Positions 7,129 to 15,542 of a DNA stretch of 19,152 nucleotides are shown piece by piece. Below the pieces are notes generated by a model. That model made no database searches and was not told where the DNA came from. It saw nothing but the letters and a program-made list of their open reading frames with translations. A program made the position numbers and the translations under genes. The stretch is taken from NCBI GenBank assembly GCA_020216805.1, contig JAIWNN010000102.1, positions 1 through 19,152 on the forward strand, in the 5' to 3' direction. This stretch comes from Desulfarculus sp. Lineage in GTDB: Bacteria > Desulfobacterota > Desulfarculia > Desulfarculales > Desulfarculaceae. How positions within the stretch are numbered: the first letter of the stretch is position 1; each line of letters opens with the position of its first letter.

Positions 7129-7968
7129 GTGCCCGACCCGAGTCTGTTCCGCCCCGGCGAGCCGATGCTCCTGGTGGACGAGCGCGACCGCCAACACCTG
7201 ATCATCATGCCCGGACCCGAGGATCCGGTGATCCGGGTGCGCGGCGAGGCCCTCAGTCCGGAGGTCCTGGCCCAGGCCCACGACGGCGGGGTGATCAGCG
7301 ACCCCCTGAAGCGGCGCTACCTGGTGCTCCGGCCCACCCTGGAGCAGGTGGTGATGAACATGCCCCGCCAGGCCCAGGTCATCTATCCCAAGGACCTGGC
7401 CCTGATCCTGATGTGGGGCGACGCCGCCCCGGGCCAGACGGTGGTGGAGATCGGCTGCGGCCACGGGGCCCTGACCATGGCCCTGTTGCGCGCCCTGGGC
7501 CCCCAGGGCCGCCTGATCACCTATGACATCCGCCGCGATCACCTGAACCGCACCCGCAAGAACATCGCCCTCTACCTGGGTCCGGAGCACCTGGAGCGCT
7601 GGGAGCCGGTCTGGGCCAACCCGGCCGAGGAGGGCATCGCCCCGCGCGGGGTGGACCGGGTCTTCAGCGACATGCCCGAGCCCTGGACCCTGACCCCGGC
7701 GGTGGCGGCTTGCCTCAGGCCCGGCGGGGTCTGGACCGCCTACGTGCCCACCGTGCTCCAGCTCAGCCAGCAGGTCCAAGCCCTGGACAAAGCCCCGGAA
7801 TTCGGCCTGGCCACCAGCTTCGAGGCCCTGCAGCGCTTCTGGCACGTGCGCCCACCCTCGGTGCGCCCCCGCCACGGCATGAGCGCCCACACCGGCTTCA
7901 TCGTGGTGGGCCGGCGACGCTGGCGGCCGGAGCTGGAGGCCGGGTTGGCTCCCGCGCCTGAAATGTGA
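7129..7968 (+). CDS. tRNA (adenine-N1)-methyltransferase, TrmI family (m1A58)
   Basis: This 279-residue protein matches the TrmI class of SAM-dependent methyltransferases, which make 1-methyladenosine at position 58 of the tRNA T-loop as a tetramer. Before the Rossmann domain is the family segment RPTLEQVVMNMPRQAQVIYPKD (69-88). SAM motif I is VVEIGCGHGALT at 105-116, a ribose-binding acidic strand is YDIRRDH at 132-138, and the catalytic-type motif DMPEPW is at 181-186. The C-terminal strand HTGFIVVGRR fits the family. The start is GTG at 7129 with GAGGAG 5 bases upstream; no ATG is as well placed. It is followed 12 bases later by the DUF1178 gene, and is likely the first gene of that unit. 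The family is commoner in archaea, actinobacteria and thermophiles, but is found in Deltaproteobacteria too. Confidence 0.85.
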   Translation: MPDPSLFRPGEPMLLVDERDRQHLIIMPGPEDPVIRVRGEALSPEVLAQAHDGGVISDPLKRRYLVLRPTLEQVVMNMPRQAQVIYPKDLALILMWGDAAPGQTVVEIGCGHGALTMALLRALGPQGRLITYDIRRDHLNRTRKNIALYLGPEHLERWEPVWANPAEEGIAPRGVDRVFSDMPEPWTLTPAVAACLRPGGVWTAYVPTVLQLSQQVQALDKAPEFGLATSFEALQRFWHVRPPSVRPRHGMSAHTGFIVVGRRRWRPELEAGLAPAPEM

Positions 7969-7980
7969 TAAAAATAATCC

Positions 7981-8406
7981 ATGGTTGTCTTTGACCTGCA
8001 ATGCGCCCGGGGCCATGCCTTCGAAGGCTGGTTTGAGAACCTGGCCGACCTGGAGGACCAGGTGGCGCGCGGTTTCCTGACCTGCCCGGTCTGCGGCGGC
8101 CAGCAGGTGCAACGGGTGCCCTCGGGCTTTGGCATCGCCAAGCGCCGGGGCGAGCCCGACTCCGCCGACGCGGCCAGGATCCTGGGCCAGGCCTTCAGCC
8201 GCTTTTTGCGCGAGAACTTCGAGGACGTGGGAGCCAGCTTCGCCAGCGAGGCGCTCAAGATCCACTACGGCGCCAGCGAGCCCCGCAGCATCCGCGGCGT
8301 CTCCACCCCCCAGGAGGAGGACATGCTGCGTCAGGAGGGGGTGAGCTTTGTCAAGATCGGCCCCCCCGTCCCCCTCCCCGACCCCGATGGCTCGGACTCC
8401 GACTGA
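7981..8406 (+). CDS. DUF1178 family protein, probable zinc ribbon
   Basis: This is a 141-residue protein of unknown function. The N-terminus, VVFDLQCARGHAFEGWFENL, and the following CPVCGG match the DUF1178 (PF06676) pattern. Cys8, His12, Cys35 and Cys38 could bind one zinc ion. The middle (about 60-110) is predicted helical and charged; the C-terminus is proline- and aspartate-rich (PVPLPDPDGSDSD) and probably disordered. Family length is usually 140-165 residues. The ATG at 7981 has no strong ribosome binding site (ATAAAAATAATCC precedes it), but it lies only 12 bases after the methyltransferase stop, so translation may be coupled. No function can be given from sequence. Confidence 0.85.
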   Translation: MVVFDLQCARGHAFEGWFENLADLEDQVARGFLTCPVCGGQQVQRVPSGFGIAKRRGEPDSADAARILGQAFSRFLRENFEDVGASFASEALKIHYGASEPRSIRGVSTPQEEDMLRQEGVSFVKIGPPVPLPDPDGSDSD

Positions 8407-8463
8407 AACCCACCGGGCCGGCTCCACCAACTCCCCGATATTCCAGGCGGTTAACAGGCTTTA

Positions 8464-8493
8464 TTGACAGGCCGGCGGCCCGGCATGTAAATA
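8464..8493 (+). promoter_or_regulatory. Candidate sigma70 promoter of the NtrC-class regulator gene
   Basis: A perfect -35 hexamer TTGACA (8464-8469) is followed after 18 bases by the AT-rich TAAATA (8488-8493) within TGTAAATAAT. The -10 match is weak (3/6), but it is the only AT-rich stretch in a GC-rich gap. Transcription would start near 8500, about 20 bases before the GTG start. Confidence 0.55.
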
Positions 8494-8521
8494 ATGGTAC
8501 AAGCCCGGCCAGGGGAGATGC

Positions 8522-9877
<1,356 letters not shown>

Positions 9878-9892
9878 GCGCCGGTCCCAGGC

Positions 9893-9921
9893 TTGACCCG
9901 GACGGCGGCACTGGTCACAAT
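9893..9921 (+). promoter_or_regulatory. Candidate sigma70 promoter of the receiver-only gene
   Basis: TTGACC (9893-9898, 5/6) and CACAAT (9916-9921, 4/6) are 17 bases apart in the 116-base gap after the regulator gene. Transcription would start near 9928. This suggests the second regulator gene can be expressed on its own. Confidence 0.4.
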
Positions 9922-9993
9922 CAAAAGAAGAGAGCTAGTAAACGGCGGCTCATCGACCGTTGGCCGCGCCTTAATTTGCTCCGGGGAGGCTCC

Positions 9994-10611
9994 ATGCAGG
10001 TCGCGCCACCAACCCAGCCCCGCCGGGCCTTGATCATCGACGACGAGGAAGCCATCCGCGACGCCTGCTCCCGGGTGCTGACCCGCGAGGGCCTGGAGGT
10101 CCACACCGCCCCCAACGGCGAGGCTGGCCTGGAGTTGGCCCGGCGGGTGCGGCCGGACCTGGTCCTGTTGGACCTGAAGATGCCCAAACTGGCCGGCATG
10201 CCGGTGCTGGACGAACTGAACCTGATCTGCCCCGACGCGGTCAAGGTGGTGGTGACCGCCTACGCCTCGGTGACCACGGCCATGGAGGCGGTGCGCCACG
10301 GGGCCTACGACTTTCTGGCCAAGCCCTTCACCCCCGACGAGCTGCGCCTGGCGGTGAATCGCGGCCTGGAGCACCTGCGCCTGCGCCAGGAGAACCAGGC
10401 CCTGGCCCGGGCCCGGGACCTGGCCCGCCAGGCCTGCTTGGACGACGCCCAGCAGGGCATCGAGGCCCCCCTGGCGGCGGTGCGCCGCGATCTGGCCGCC
10501 CTGGCCGACCAGGCCGGGCTGGACGCCCCCAGCCGGGGCCTGTTGGACTCCTGCATCCAGCGCCTGGACCAGGTCCTGGCCCTGTTGGCCTCCCTGCCCG
10601 AACGCAACTAG
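9994..10611 (+). CDS. Single-domain response regulator with C-terminal helical tail
   Basis: This 205-residue protein has a receiver domain (about 10-125): acidic residues Asp16-Asp17, phospho-acceptor Asp60 in LVLLDLKMP, switch Thr88 and Lys110 in FLAKPFTPDEL. The remaining 80 residues hold no DNA-binding or enzyme domain. They are Ala/Leu/Gln/Arg-rich and probably helical or coiled-coil (LRLRQENQALARARDL, then two more heptad-like helices to the end). The receiver resembles that of the neighbouring NtrC-class regulator (both have RDAC after the acidic pocket), so they may be duplicates. Output by protein contact, such as binding a kinase or the neighbour, is inferred. The ATG at 9994 follows GGGGAGG by 4-5 bases; an in-frame TTG at 9976 lies upstream of this site and is unlikely. 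Confidence 0.85.
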   Translation: MQVAPPTQPRRALIIDDEEAIRDACSRVLTREGLEVHTAPNGEAGLELARRVRPDLVLLDLKMPKLAGMPVLDELNLICPDAVKVVVTAYASVTTAMEAVRHGAYDFLAKPFTPDELRLAVNRGLEHLRLRQENQALARARDLARQACLDDAQQGIEAPLAAVRRDLAALADQAGLDAPSRGLLDSCIQRLDQVLALLASLPERN

Positions 10612-10639
10612 GTGGCGTGCCGCCACGGCCGTATACGAG
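10611..10639 (-). repeat. CTCGTATACG-hairpin module, copy 1 (inverted)
   Basis: Read on the minus strand: CTCGTATACG, linker GCC, stem GTGGCG, loop GCA, stem CGCCAC, then C. It begins at the last base of the regulator's stop codon. Confidence 0.65.
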
Positions 10640-10703
10640 GCGGGGGACGCCATCCCGTGGGCGGGCCGGACACGCTCCCGTAGGGGCCTTGTCGGGCAAC
10701 GTC

Positions 10704-10738
10704 AAAGACGGGCGGGGATAAACCCCGCCCGTCTTTTT
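10704..10738. terminator. Terminator between convergent genes
   Basis: AAAGACGGGCGGGG (10704-10717) and CCCCGCCCGTCTTT (10723-10736) form a perfect 14-bp stem with loop ATAAA, followed by a T-run (TTTTT from 10734). AAA begins the other arm, so it may also stop minus-strand transcripts weakly. It serves the regulator gene at 9994 and possibly the peptidase gene. Confidence 0.9.
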
Positions 10739-10796
10739 ACGGTGCACGCCACCTACGGGAGCGCGCGAGGCCGGTTCATGGACCAACGCCACCCGA

Positions 10797-10825
10797 CTCG
10801 TATACGACCGTCGCGGCACGCGACC
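10797..10825 (+). repeat. CTCGTATACG-hairpin module, copy 2
   Basis: CTCGTATACG, linker ACC, stem GTCGCG, loop GCA, stem CGCGAC, then C. It matches copy 1 at 26 of 29 bases. Two of the three differences are a compensating pair inside the stem. Confidence 0.65.
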
Positions 10826-10829
10826 CCGA

Positions 10830-10860
10830 CTCGTATACGCCCAGCCGGGGGCACCCGGCC
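10830..10860 (+). repeat. CTCGTATACG-hairpin module, copy 3
   Basis: CTCGTATACG, linker CCCA, stem GCCGGG, loop GGCA, stem CCCGGC, then C. The stem differs from copies 1 and 2 yet still pairs perfectly. The 15 bases CCCGACTCGTATACG are an exact direct repeat of those at 10792-10806, 33 bp away. The module ends at the peptidase stop codon. Confidence 0.6.
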
Positions 10861-13466
10861 TAGGGGCCGAGGATGACCTGGGCCCGGTGCTGGGGATCCA
10901 GGACCTGGGCCGCCACCCGGCGCACCGCCTCCGGATCGACTTTTTCCAATTGGACCGGGACCTTGAGGTGGTTGTCGAAGCCTAGGCCCAGCAGCTCGTC
11001 AATGGCCATGGTCATGGCCTGGGCGGCATAGCCTTGCAGATTGATGGCCTGGCTGCCCAGCAGGTAGGCGCGGGCGCGGTCCACCTCGGCCGGGGTGGGG
11101 GCCTGGGCGCGGGCCTGGGCCAACTGGTCTTCCAAGCCGGCCAGGGCCTGGCCGGCCTTGCCCGGCCCCACCGCCAGGTAGGCCCCGAAGGCCCCCACCT
11201 GCCAGGCCTCGGTGTAGAAGGGCTGCACCGCGTAGGCGAGGGAGCGCTGATCGCGCAGGACGGTGAACAGCCTGCCGCCCTGGCCGCCCAGGATGGCCTC
11301 CAGGGTTTGGAGAGGGAAGCGACGGGGGTCGTCGGCCGCCGGGGCCTGGAAGGCCACCAGCACCTGGGTCTGCTGGGCCTGGGGGTCGTCGATCTTCTCC
11401 ACCCGGGGGCTGGTAATGGCCCGGGGCGGGGCGGGCTGGGGTATGGCCGTCTGGCCGGCCACACCGGCCAGGAGCTTCTCCACCTCCGCCGCCACCGCCT
11501 CCGGCTCCACCTCGCCCACCACGCTCAGCACCAGCCCGCCGGGTCCGCGCAGGCGGGCCTGGACGGCGCGGAGCTGTTCCGGTCCCAACTGGGCCAGGGT
11601 CTCGGGGCTGCCTAGGGGGTCCTGGGCGTAGGGATGCTCGCCATAGAGCTCCTGGCGCAGGGCCTTGAAGGCGCGGGCGGTGGGTTGGTCCTGCTGGGCG
11701 CGCAGGATGGCCAACTGCTCGGCCTTGGCCCGGGCCACCTGGTCGGCGGGGAAGTCGGCGCGCAGCCAGACCTCGGCCATCAGTTCCAGCCCCCGCCGCC
11801 AGTCCTGGGCCAGAAAGGATCCGGTGAGGCCGGCGCTGGACTTGCCGGCGAAGCCTTTGAGCCCGGCGGCGCGGTCCTCCAGCTCGGTGATGAGCTGGTC
11901 ATAGCTGAGGTTGGCGGTCCCCCGGGTCACGGCTCGGGACCAGAGCTGATAAAGGCCGGCCTCGGCCGGGGTCTCGGCCGCCTGCCCGCCGGGGGCGACC
12001 AGGGTGAAGGTCATCAGGGGCACCGCCCGCTGGGGCTTGACGATCAGGGTCAGGCCGTTGGCCAGCTTGGCGCGCATGGCCTGGCCCTCGCTGATGGCCG
12101 GGGCCGGGGGCAGGTTGGCGGCGAGCTCCCGAACCTTGGCCTGGAGCGCGGCCAGGTCGGGGGCGGGCGCGCCCTCGGGAACCTGGATCACCAGGCTCAG
12201 TCCCTCGGGGCGGAAGTGGGCCCGGGCCGCGGCCGCCACCTGGGAGGCGGTGACGGCCTTGAAGCGGTCCAGGTATTCGGCGGCCTTTTCGTAGCCGCCG
12301 CGCAACAGCTCGAAATAACCCAACAGGTTGGCCTGGCCCTGCATGGTCTGGCGGGTGCGCACCTGCTGGGCCTGGGCGTTGACCCGGGCCCGGTTCAGCT
12401 CGGCCTCGCTGGGGGGCCGCACCGCCAGGCTCATGGCCTGGGCGATCAGCTCCGGCCAGGCTTGGTCGGTCTGGTCGGGCCGGAGCTGGGCCTCGATCTC
12501 CATCAGCCCCAGCCCGGCCGGGGTGTAGCACTCCGCCCCCACCGCGTCCACCAGGCCCTTTTCCTCCTTGACCGTCCGCCAGAGCCGGCTGGCCCGGCCG
12601 CCGCCGGCCACTTCGGCCGCCACGTCCAGGGGATAGACTTCCGGGCTGGGCAGGCCGGGAATTAGCCAGCTTATCACCAGCGCGGCCTGTTGGACCTTTT
12701 CGCGCATGACCTTCAGGCGCGGCCCCGGGGGCAGGCTCACCGCCGGCAGTTGGAAATCCGGGGCGGGTTGGGGGGAGAGGGGGGCGAAGACCCGGGCCAG
12801 TTGGGGCAGGAGCCGGGCGGTGTCGAAGTCGCCCACCGCCACCACCGCCATGTTGGGGGCGCGGTACCAGCGGGCGCGATAGGCCAGGATGTCCTGGCGG
12901 GTGATGGCCCGCACCGACTCCTGGCTGCCGATCACCGGTCGGCCGTAGGGGTGGTCGCCGAAGGCCAGGGCCATGGCCTCCAGCCCTCGGCGGCGGTCGG
13001 GGCTGTCCTGGCCCATGCGGATCTCCTCGAGCACCACCTCCTTCTCCCGCTCCAGCTCCTGGGGATCGAAGCTGGCGTTGACCACCGCGTCGGCCAACAG
13101 GCGCAGGGCCTCGTCGGCGTAACGGCTGGCCACGGTGATGAAATAGTTGGTGTGGTCCAGGGTGGTGTAGGCGTTGACCTCTCCGCCCAGGGCCTCGATC
13201 CGGCGGGCCAGGCTGCCCACCGGCTGGCTGGGGGTGCCCTTGAAGATCATGTGTTCAATCAGATGGGTGATACCGTACTCCCGGGGCCGTTCATAGGCCG
13301 AGCCGGCCTTGACCCAGACCTGGAAGGAGACCACCGGGGCCTCGTGGTTCTCGCTGGTGACGATGGCCAGGCCGTTGGCCAGGCGGTGACGCTGGGGCGA
13401 GGCCTGGGCCAGGGCCGGGATGACCAGCAGGAGAACCAGGGTGATGAGGACGGCGCGGGTTTTCAT
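10860..13466 (-). CDS. Periplasmic M16 family zinc peptidase, two fused units
   Basis: This 868-residue exported protein belongs to the pitrilysin/insulinase family (M16). Residues 1-22 form a signal peptide (MKTRAVLITLVLLLVIPALAQA). The first M16 unit has the inverted zinc motif HLIEH at 68-72, with the third ligand expected at Glu147 or Glu148 in VVLEEI. The second unit starts near residue 490 (LANGLTLIVKPQRAVPL) and lacks HxxEH, so it is the non-catalytic half of the clam-shell chamber. Such proteins degrade peptides; the substrate here is unknown. The ATG at 13466 has AGGAAG 8 bases upstream, and the signal peptide supports it; the frame is open to 13559, but that region is intergenic. 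The gene is alone on its strand, convergent with the receiver gene and divergent from the GshB-like gene. Confidence 0.93.
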   Translation of the reverse strand: MKTRAVLITLVLLLVIPALAQASPQRHRLANGLAIVTSENHEAPVVSFQVWVKAGSAYERPREYGITHLIEHMIFKGTPSQPVGSLARRIEALGGEVNAYTTLDHTNYFITVASRYADEALRLLADAVVNASFDPQELEREKEVVLEEIRMGQDSPDRRRGLEAMALAFGDHPYGRPVIGSQESVRAITRQDILAYRARWYRAPNMAVVAVGDFDTARLLPQLARVFAPLSPQPAPDFQLPAVSLPPGPRLKVMREKVQQAALVISWLIPGLPSPEVYPLDVAAEVAGGGRASRLWRTVKEEKGLVDAVGAECYTPAGLGLMEIEAQLRPDQTDQAWPELIAQAMSLAVRPPSEAELNRARVNAQAQQVRTRQTMQGQANLLGYFELLRGGYEKAAEYLDRFKAVTASQVAAAARAHFRPEGLSLVIQVPEGAPAPDLAALQAKVRELAANLPPAPAISEGQAMRAKLANGLTLIVKPQRAVPLMTFTLVAPGGQAAETPAEAGLYQLWSRAVTRGTANLSYDQLITELEDRAAGLKGFAGKSSAGLTGSFLAQDWRRGLELMAEVWLRADFPADQVARAKAEQLAILRAQQDQPTARAFKALRQELYGEHPYAQDPLGSPETLAQLGPEQLRAVQARLRGPGGLVLSVVGEVEPEAVAAEVEKLLAGVAGQTAIPQPAPPRAITSPRVEKIDDPQAQQTQVLVAFQAPAADDPRRFPLQTLEAILGGQGGRLFTVLRDQRSLAYAVQPFYTEAWQVGAFGAYLAVGPGKAGQALAGLEDQLAQARAQAPTPAEVDRARAYLLGSQAINLQGYAAQAMTMAIDELLGLGFDNHLKVPVQLEKVDPEAVRRVAAQVLDPQHRAQVILGP

Positions 13467-13539
13467 GTCATACTTCCTCGTGGAGGGGATCGTCTGGCGG
13501 CGCGGGCGCTGGCCCGGCGGCCGTGTCATCAGTATACCC

Positions 13540-13565
13540 GCCCCCCGGCGGGGGCCCAATTTTTA
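13540..13565 (+). other. GC hairpin followed by T-run in a divergent gap
   Basis: GCCCCC (13540-13545 region) can pair with GGGGGC (13549-13554 region), followed by CCAATTTTTA. On the plus strand it looks like a small terminator, which could stop antisense transcription out of the peptidase gene; on the minus strand it would lie upstream of or in the peptidase leader. A GTATAC lies just before it at 13532. Confidence 0.35.
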
Positions 13566-13588
13566 CGGCCTGGAAGGTTGTTACAAAT

Positions 13589-13617
13589 TTGCAATATCTA
13601 CGTGTGATTGTGATAGT
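13589..13617 (+). promoter_or_regulatory. Candidate sigma70 promoter of the GshB-like gene
   Basis: TTGCAA (13589-13594, 4/6) and GATAGT (13612-13617, 4/6) are 17 bases apart, and TG at 13609-13610 adds an extended -10. Transcription would start near 13624, leaving a leader of about 110 bases. Confidence 0.45.
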
Positions 13618-13634
13618 ATAGCCAGCCAGGGCGC

Positions 13635-13666
13635 GGCCGCCCCCTCCCGCGGGGTGGGGGGCGGCC
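13635..13666 (+). other. Strong GC hairpin in the leader of the GshB-like gene
   Basis: GGCCGCCCCC (13635-13644) pairs perfectly with GGGGGCGGCC (13657-13666), with a further short CCC/GGG pairing inside the loop. It has no T-run. It would lie near the 5' end of the transcript and could affect mRNA stability. No known riboswitch consensus was recognised in 13624-13734. Confidence 0.45.
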
Positions 13667-13734
13667 GGCGAGTTTGGCAACCCTCTCACCAGGCTGGCTC
13701 CGGGATGAATCCGGGCCGGGGGGAAGAACACCCC

Positions 13735-14733
13735 ATGCGCATCGCCTTCATGATGGACCCTCTGGAAGACATCGAGCCGGTGATGGAGACCACCAGCCAG
13801 CTCATGTACGAGTGCAACCAGCGGGGACACACCGTCTATTTTTTGGAGCCGCATGACGTTTACATGCGCGGCAGCCGCCTGGTGGCCCGCATGCGCAACT
13901 TGAGGGTGGGGCGCGACCTGCCCATGACCGACTATTGGCGGGAGGCCATCGCCTGCCTAAAGCGCGAGGAGCTGATTTACGAGGAGATCACCGAGATCGA
14001 CGCCCTGTTCCTGCGCAAGGATCCGCCCCTCATCCACCAGTGCATGGAGTTTTTGGCCTCGGCCGACGACCAGATTTTCATGGTCAACAGTCCGGTGGGC
14101 CAGATGATGGCCAATAGCAAACTCTACTTGCTCAATTTCCCGGACATCGTGCCCGAGACCCACGTCAGCCGCGACCCCGGCCGGCTCAAGAAGATCATCG
14201 AGGAGTTCGGCGGGGCCATGGTCATGAAGCCCCTGACCCGCTCCCGGGGGGAGGGGGTGATCAAGGTCAGCAACCAGGACCGCGACAACCTCAACTCGCT
14301 GATCAACTACTACGTGCAGGCCAACGAGCCCTATCCCCGGCGGGAGGCGGTGATGGTCCAGGCCTTCCTGGAGGAGGTCAAGACCCAGGGCGACGTGCGC
14401 ATCCTGCTTCTGAACGGCGAGATCATCGGGGCCATGCGCCGCATTCCGGCCGAGGGCGACTTCCGCACCAACATCCACGCCGGGGCCAGCCCGGCCAAGC
14501 ACGTGATCACCGAGACCGACCGCCGCATCTGCCAACGCATCAAGCCGCGGCTGATCAAGGATGGCCTGTATTTCGTGGGGGTGGACATCATCGGCGACAA
14601 GCTGGTGGAGATCAACGTGGTCAGCCCCGGCGGCATCCCGCGCATCAACCGCCTGGACGGGTCCAAGCTGGAGGCGCTGGTGATCGACTTCGTGGAGGAG
14701 AAGGTGCGCCAGCGGCGGGCCGGCCGGCGGTGA
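13735..14733 (+). CDS. Glutathione synthetase-like ATP-grasp ligase
   Basis: This 332-residue protein resembles GshB, which joins gamma-glutamylcysteine and glycine using ATP. The N-terminal domain starts MRIAFMMDPLEDI and carries LRKDPP at 93-98, as in GshB. The ATP-grasp core shows VMKPLTRSRGEGV (163-175), VMVQAFLEEVKTQGDVRILLLNGE (207-229), GDFRTNIHAGA (241-251, matching the GshB glycine-rich loop) and the metal-binding LVEINVVSPGGI (290-301). E. coli GshB is about 315 residues. The ATG at 13735 has GGGGAAG upstream; an ATG at 13705 is in frame but has a poorer site. No gshA is in the window, and the next gene overlaps by 4 bases, so the pair may act on another glutamyl substrate. The GshB-type fold is sure; glutathione as product is likely but unproven. 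Confidence 0.85.
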   Translation: MRIAFMMDPLEDIEPVMETTSQLMYECNQRGHTVYFLEPHDVYMRGSRLVARMRNLRVGRDLPMTDYWREAIACLKREELIYEEITEIDALFLRKDPPLIHQCMEFLASADDQIFMVNSPVGQMMANSKLYLLNFPDIVPETHVSRDPGRLKKIIEEFGGAMVMKPLTRSRGEGVIKVSNQDRDNLNSLINYYVQANEPYPRREAVMVQAFLEEVKTQGDVRILLLNGEIIGAMRRIPAEGDFRTNIHAGASPAKHVITETDRRICQRIKPRLIKDGLYFVGVDIIGDKLVEINVVSPGGIPRINRLDGSKLEALVIDFVEEKVRQRRAGRR

Positions 14734-15464
14734 GCCCGGCGGTCTGGCCGGTGGTCCTGAGCCTGCCCCACGGCGGGCTGGAGGCCCCGGAGGAGATCAC
14801 CGCCGCCTGGGCGGTGGAGGTGGGCCAGGTTCGGGCCGAGGCCGACCTGGGCACCGCCGAGATCTTCGGCGACCTGCCGGTCCTGGCCGTGGTCCAGGCC
14901 CGCCATTCCCGCCTGGTGGTGGACCTGAACCGCCGGGCCGACGACGCCAGCGAGGGCGGGGTCATCCCCCTGCTCACCTATCCCGACCGCCGCGAGATCC
15001 ACCGACCCGGCCGCCGGCCGGACGCCCGCCAACGTCAGGAGCGCCTGAACGCCTTTTACTGGCCCTATCACCATCGGCTCCAGGCGGCCTTGCGTCTCTC
15101 CGGGGTCCAGGGGCTCCTCGACTGCCACTCCATGGACCCCGCCAACCCCGACGGCAGCCCCCGGCCCCAGGTCTGCCTGGGCGATTGCCGGGGCCTGACC
15201 TGCGGGCCTGGCCTCTTTCTGCGCCTGGAGGCGGCCTTCGTGGACCAGGGCTTTCAGGTGGCCCGCCACGACCCCTACGCCGGCGGCCACATCACCCGCC
15301 ACTACGGCCGGGAGCTAATGGGGCGGGGGTTGTTCGCGGTGCAGATCGAGCTGAACAAGGCCCTTTTCCTGCGGCCCGGCACCCTGGAGTTGGACTCGGA
15401 GCGCCTGCCGGAGGTCCGCCGTCGGGTGGCGGCGGCCCTGGCCGCCTTCGCCGCCGGGCTCTAG
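14730..15464 (+). CDS. N-formylglutamate amidohydrolase family protein
   Basis: This 244-residue protein belongs to the N-formylglutamate amidohydrolase (FGase, PF05013) family of zinc hydrolases. Visible motifs are SLPHGG at 11-16, VVDLNR at 63-68, DCHSM at 131-135 and YAGGHITRHYGR in the C-terminal third, all near the probable metal and substrate site. Characterised members release formate from N-formylglutamate in histidine breakdown; no hut genes are present here, so that role is unlikely. The start is GTG at 14730, overlapping the TGA of the GshB-like gene in the string GTGA, which points to translational coupling. I recall the family often lying next to GshB-like and QEGLA-motif (DUF1704) genes in proteobacteria, an uncharacterised association. 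The true substrate is unknown. Confidence 0.85.
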   Translation: MSPAVWPVVLSLPHGGLEAPEEITAAWAVEVGQVRAEADLGTAEIFGDLPVLAVVQARHSRLVVDLNRRADDASEGGVIPLLTYPDRREIHRPGRRPDARQRQERLNAFYWPYHHRLQAALRLSGVQGLLDCHSMDPANPDGSPRPQVCLGDCRGLTCGPGLFLRLEAAFVDQGFQVARHDPYAGGHITRHYGRELMGRGLFAVQIELNKALFLRPGTLELDSERLPEVRRRVAAALAAFAAGL

Positions 15465-15491
15465 CCTCCGTCGCCTTCCCGCCAAAGGCGA

Positions 15492-15514
15492 AGGGCGGGG
15501 GGATGCCCCGCCCT
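15492..15514. terminator. Hairpin between convergent genes, weak terminator
   Basis: AGGGCGGGG (15492-15500) and CCCCGCCCT (15506-15514) form a 9-bp stem with loop GGATG, between the FGase-family stop (15464) and the bamD stop (15543). No T-run follows on either strand, so termination is only suggested by position. Confidence 0.5.
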
Positions 15515-15542
15515 CGTCGATCTTCAGCCGGCGCCGGCCGCC

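Larger units (their letters stand above)
10611..10825. repeat. Large nested imperfect palindrome in a convergent gap
   Basis: The two halves of this 215-bp segment are inverted copies centred near 10718-10720. From the centre outward the matching blocks are the terminator stem (14/14), CCTACGGGAGCG and its complement (12/12; 10752-10763 and 10673-10684), and the outer 29 bp (26/29; 10797-10825 and 10611-10639). From the 12-mer to the outer end the arms align over 74 bp without a gap, with 55 matches by hand count. It fills the gap between the converging regulator and peptidase genes. It could be a miniature inverted-repeat element or an inverted duplication; no target-site duplication or transposase was seen. 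Confidence 0.7.

Noticed and set aside
10611..10860. CRISPR-like array because of repeated CTCGTATACG units
   Set aside because: Only three units in mixed orientation, unequal spacing and no spacer pattern or cas genes.
13532..13554. A fourth copy of the CTCGTATACG-hairpin module (GTATAC followed by a GC hairpin)
   Set aside because: Only the six bases GTATAC match the conserved head, and the loop is not GCA, so chance is sufficient.
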